This document shows, in pieces, positions 61,522 to 64,000 of a stretch of DNA of 64,000 nucleotides (its first letter is position 1; every line of letters begins with the position of its first letter). The notes beneath the pieces were generated by a model. That model did not search any database, was not told the origin of the DNA, and saw nothing but the letters and a program-made list of their open reading frames with translations. This DNA comes from Heliopora coerulea (Eukaryota > Cnidaria > Anthozoa > Scleralcyonacea > Helioporidae): positions 103,501-167,500 of the forward strand of contig JASJOG010000193.1 in NCBI GenBank assembly GCA_030142905.1, read 5' to 3'. The position numbers and the translations under genes are program-made.

Positions 61522-63238
61522 TAACCTTACTTCATCTGAAAGCATTACCGACACCAAGACTATTGCAAATTCTTTTAACACCCATTTTGTTAAGGTTGGT
61601 ACAAAGTTGCATCAGAGATACTGCAACCAAACAGTAGTAAAACACTTGAAGATTATCTAAAAGCTAATTCCACTTTTAACTTTAAAAAAATCCTGCCTAC
61701 TACTGTCTTGAAATTACTAAAAACCAGTAAAGATAGAAAAGCTGTAGGAATCGATAAAATTTCAAACAAAATTCTAAAATCATCAGCACCATATATTTAC
61801 AAATCCTTGAGTGCTATATTCAATCTATCACTTGAAACAAAGGTTTTGCCAAATGACTGGAAAATTGCTAGGGTCACACTGATTTTCAAAGTGGGTGACC
61901 ACTGTGATGTAAACAACTACTGACCAATTTCAGTCATCTCAGTGGTTGCACGTATCTTTGAAAAAATTGTGTATGACCAACTAGATGACTATGTAACCAT
62001 AAACAATTTGATAAATCCCAGACAGTCTGGTTTCCGATTGTTATTTTCTACCACCACAGCCATGCTAGATTTAACTAATGAACGGTGTTTCAACATAGAA
62101 AACACTTAAATGGTGTCTTATTCTCAGATCTGAAAAAGACCTTCAATACCGTTGATCACGCTATTCTTATAAAGAAATTACAATACCTTGGCCTAAGTCA
62201 GTCTACAGTTGACTGGTTTAAATCTTATCTCAATGATCGAGTGCAGATGTGCATGGGAAATGGAAATCTCTCAGATCCAGAACAACTTTTATTTGGTGTC
62301 CCCCAAGGTACTATCCTGGGGCCATTACTATTCCTGATTTATATCAATGACCTCCCTAATTGTGTTAAATGCAGTTCAACCAGAATGTATGCAGATGACA
62401 CAAACCTAACTGCTTCTGGTTCTTCTATTTCAGAAATTAAATCTATGCTTGATAAAGACATTGAATGTGTAGTAGACTGGCTTTGTGTCAAGAAACTGAC
62501 ACTGAATGTCATCAAGACTGAGTACACGATAATTGGTTCCTGGCAAAGAATAGCCAGCTTATCAAACCAACTAAATTTATCAATTAATGGAATAGATTTG
62601 AAACAAGCTAGGGACGTCAAATGTCTGGGTCTTACAATTGACAAAAATTTAAATTGGAAAAGACACATTAAAATATTATTAGCAAAATAAAAACCTTACG
62701 AATTATGAAGAAAGCCAAGTCTTTTCTTAACCAGGAGCTGCTAACAATGGTTTAGAATGCTATTGTTGAACCACATTTCAGTTATTGTTCTGTTGTTTGG
62801 TATAGTATTGATAAAACACTTATTGATAAGCTCCAAAAATTACAAAACCGTGCAGCCCACATCATAACTAGGGCACCATATTCTATCCATACTTGTGATG
62901 TCTTTTTAAACATAAAATGGTCTACTCTGGATCATAATAGAAAATGCCAAAAAGCAATTATGATGCATAAGGTTGGAAATGGCCAAACTCCATCCTATCT
63001 AAGTGAAATGTTTGACAAACAAATTGGGACAAATGTTTATAACCTCAGATCTGATAATAATCTCCAGATACCAAAAATAAGAACTAAAACCTACAGAAAC
63101 AGCTTTGCAGTCTCAGGATCAATCTTGTGGAATTCATTACCGAGTTCACTAAGAAATGAAAAGGATTTAAACAAATTCAAGCGAGATATCCAGAACTGCA
63201 ACTTTTGCATTGACGACATTAAAAACAACTGTAATTAG
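61522..63238 (+). pseudogene. CR1 reverse transcriptase (broken)
   Basis: The N-terminal part has NSFNTHFVKVG, then DKISNKILKSSA, NDWKIARVTLIFK and, after stops near 61921 and 62107, GVLFSDLKKTFNTVDH, FGVPQGTILGPLLFLIYIND, the catalytic YADDTNLT, and LTLNVIKTE. The C-terminal part includes HFSYCSVVWYS, LQNRAAHIITRAPY and a final SILWNSLPSSLR block. It is interrupted near 62690 and 62753 too. It copied element RNA at a nicked target; here it is dead. Confidence 0.9.
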
Positions 63239-63300
63239 TCCTTTGTATATATGTAAATATGTTCATTAAAAAAAATGTAAATACGTCATATTATTCACAC
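61522..63300 (+). mobile_element. CR1-type non-LTR retrotransposon, 3' portion
   Basis: Continues the element split by Polinton B, through the reverse transcriptase to a 3' tail with TGTATATATGTAAATATG. No poly(A) tail, as usual for the CR1 group. Confidence 0.85.
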
Positions 63301-63601
63301 GGCTTCTAGGTAGACCAGAGCTAAAATTCCTTTGTAATTTTATTTCAAATAGAATTACCGTGCTTAAATAAAAATCGATCAATTGATCAATCTATATATC
63401 TATATACCTATATCTCTACATATCTACACCAACCTGCATATCTGCACCTATCTGCATGTATATCTGTCTACATCTATATATCTATATATCTAACAAATAA
63501 GCTTAAAAATCTGGTTTGTTACTCAGAGTTTCACATCTCTTTGGACGATCATCAGACAACTGTCCAGATGCTGGTTTAGTTATTCTTTTATACATCATGC
63601 G
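63239..63601. other. AT-rich spacer with TATC-type low-complexity tract
   Basis: After the CR1 tail, 63385-63500 is made of ATCTATATAC/TATCTGCAC-type repeats resembling the edges of the two large satellites. No gene. Confidence 0.5.
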
Positions 63602-63829
63602 TCAACAGGGCGTGTTAATTTTGTTAATGAGGAATTTATTCCTGTGTCGGCATGTTGAGAATATTTCAGTTCGCTCATTCAGTAGGTTCTTTTTGTCGGC
63701 TTTCATAATAAACAACTTCTCTTCGAGACAAAGGTTACATAGCTTTGTTCCACTTTCATATCCTTTTGCACATTTTAAAATAGACCAGTTAACTGTAAAG
63801 TCCTTTCCTTCATTCTTTAATCCCCACAC
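63602..63829 (-). pseudogene. C-terminus of a second Penelope-like GIY-YIG protein
   Basis: Leftward, 75 residues: NWSILKCAKGYESGTKLCNLCLEEKLFI and CRHRNKFLINK correspond to the ends of the elements at 23295 and 26200, with considerable divergence. The protein is cut at its N-terminal side. Confidence 0.72.
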
Positions 63830-63919
63830 GTAGTTTGATAAAACGGTCTTGTTCGAGTACTCATGGTCACAGAATGATTTCGTCTGGTTGTTGCAGCAAT
63901 GTTTGTATGGGTGGGCTCA

Positions 63920-64000
63920 AAATTCGAGCTCAAGATTACAGCCACAGCCAACCCAAAAATTGTTAACTTCCTCGACATCACCCTCAACCTACAAAATGGC
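63920..64000 (+). pseudogene. Penelope-like RT fragment running off the window
   Basis: A frame reading LKITATANPKIVNFLDITLNL matches the LKITIEANKK...YLDITLDL block of the other Penelope-like copies. It is rightward, next to a leftward GIY-YIG C-terminus, so again an inverted arrangement. Confidence 0.65.

Overview
The window looks like AT-rich genomic DNA of an invertebrate animal, perhaps a cnidarian or similar aquatic metazoan; the species cannot be fixed from sequence. Almost everything is mobile DNA. The main content is Polinton/Maverick elements (virus-like DNA transposons) at several levels of nesting, with a CR1-type non-LTR retrotransposon, Penelope-like (RT plus GIY-YIG) elements in inverted pairs, a TA-duplicating cut-and-paste element, two large satellites and one tRNA-Lys gene.

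Layout. 1-4729: right part of Polinton E (small unfamiliar genes, a basic adenovirus-pVI/pX-like protein, tRNA-Lys), apparently inserted into the integrase of Polinton A. 4730-15802: right part of Polinton A, ending in its right terminal repeat. 15803-17763: badly decayed Polinton D with a BRO-N gene. 18022-20340: 14-bp satellite. 20621-23110: 20-bp satellite. 23125-26475: two Penelope-like copies in an inverted pair. 26640-28006 and 61522-63300: the halves of one CR1 element. 28013-61515: Polinton B, inserted in the CR1 reverse transcriptase with a 6-bp target duplication AAAAAT and ~1.2-kb terminal inverted repeats. Inside B, 30753-31997 is a TA-flanked DNA transposon in the ATPase gene, and 42643-57977 is a complete 15.3-kb Polinton C in the DNA polymerase gene with target duplication GATATT. 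63602-64000: start of another Penelope-like inverted pair.

Polinton gene set (best seen in C). A protein-primed type B DNA polymerase, a NUMOD1-like protein, three small membrane or coiled-coil proteins, a phage-like repeat fibre with a lectin-like head, a candidate minor capsid protein and a 466-aa protein with a C-terminal membrane anchor lie on one strand. Divergent from these, across a 16-bp spacer, lie a retroviral-type integrase, a two-segment membrane protein, the candidate major capsid protein, the packaging ATPase and a small acidic protein. Almost every gene starts in an AATAAATG context. No adenain-like protease is visible. Copies A and B are close relatives sharing several disabling lesions; C is a diverged relative with intact integrase, capsid, ATPase and 466-aa genes.

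Most notable: the nested insertions with exact target duplications; shared lesions in A and B that imply mobilisation in trans; modular fibres, one a chimera of two neighbouring fibre genes; a family of tiny GC-rich hairpins, several inserted in frame and with covarying stems; kappaB-like motifs repeated in all Polinton terminal repeats; and a gene carried in both arms of a terminal repeat.
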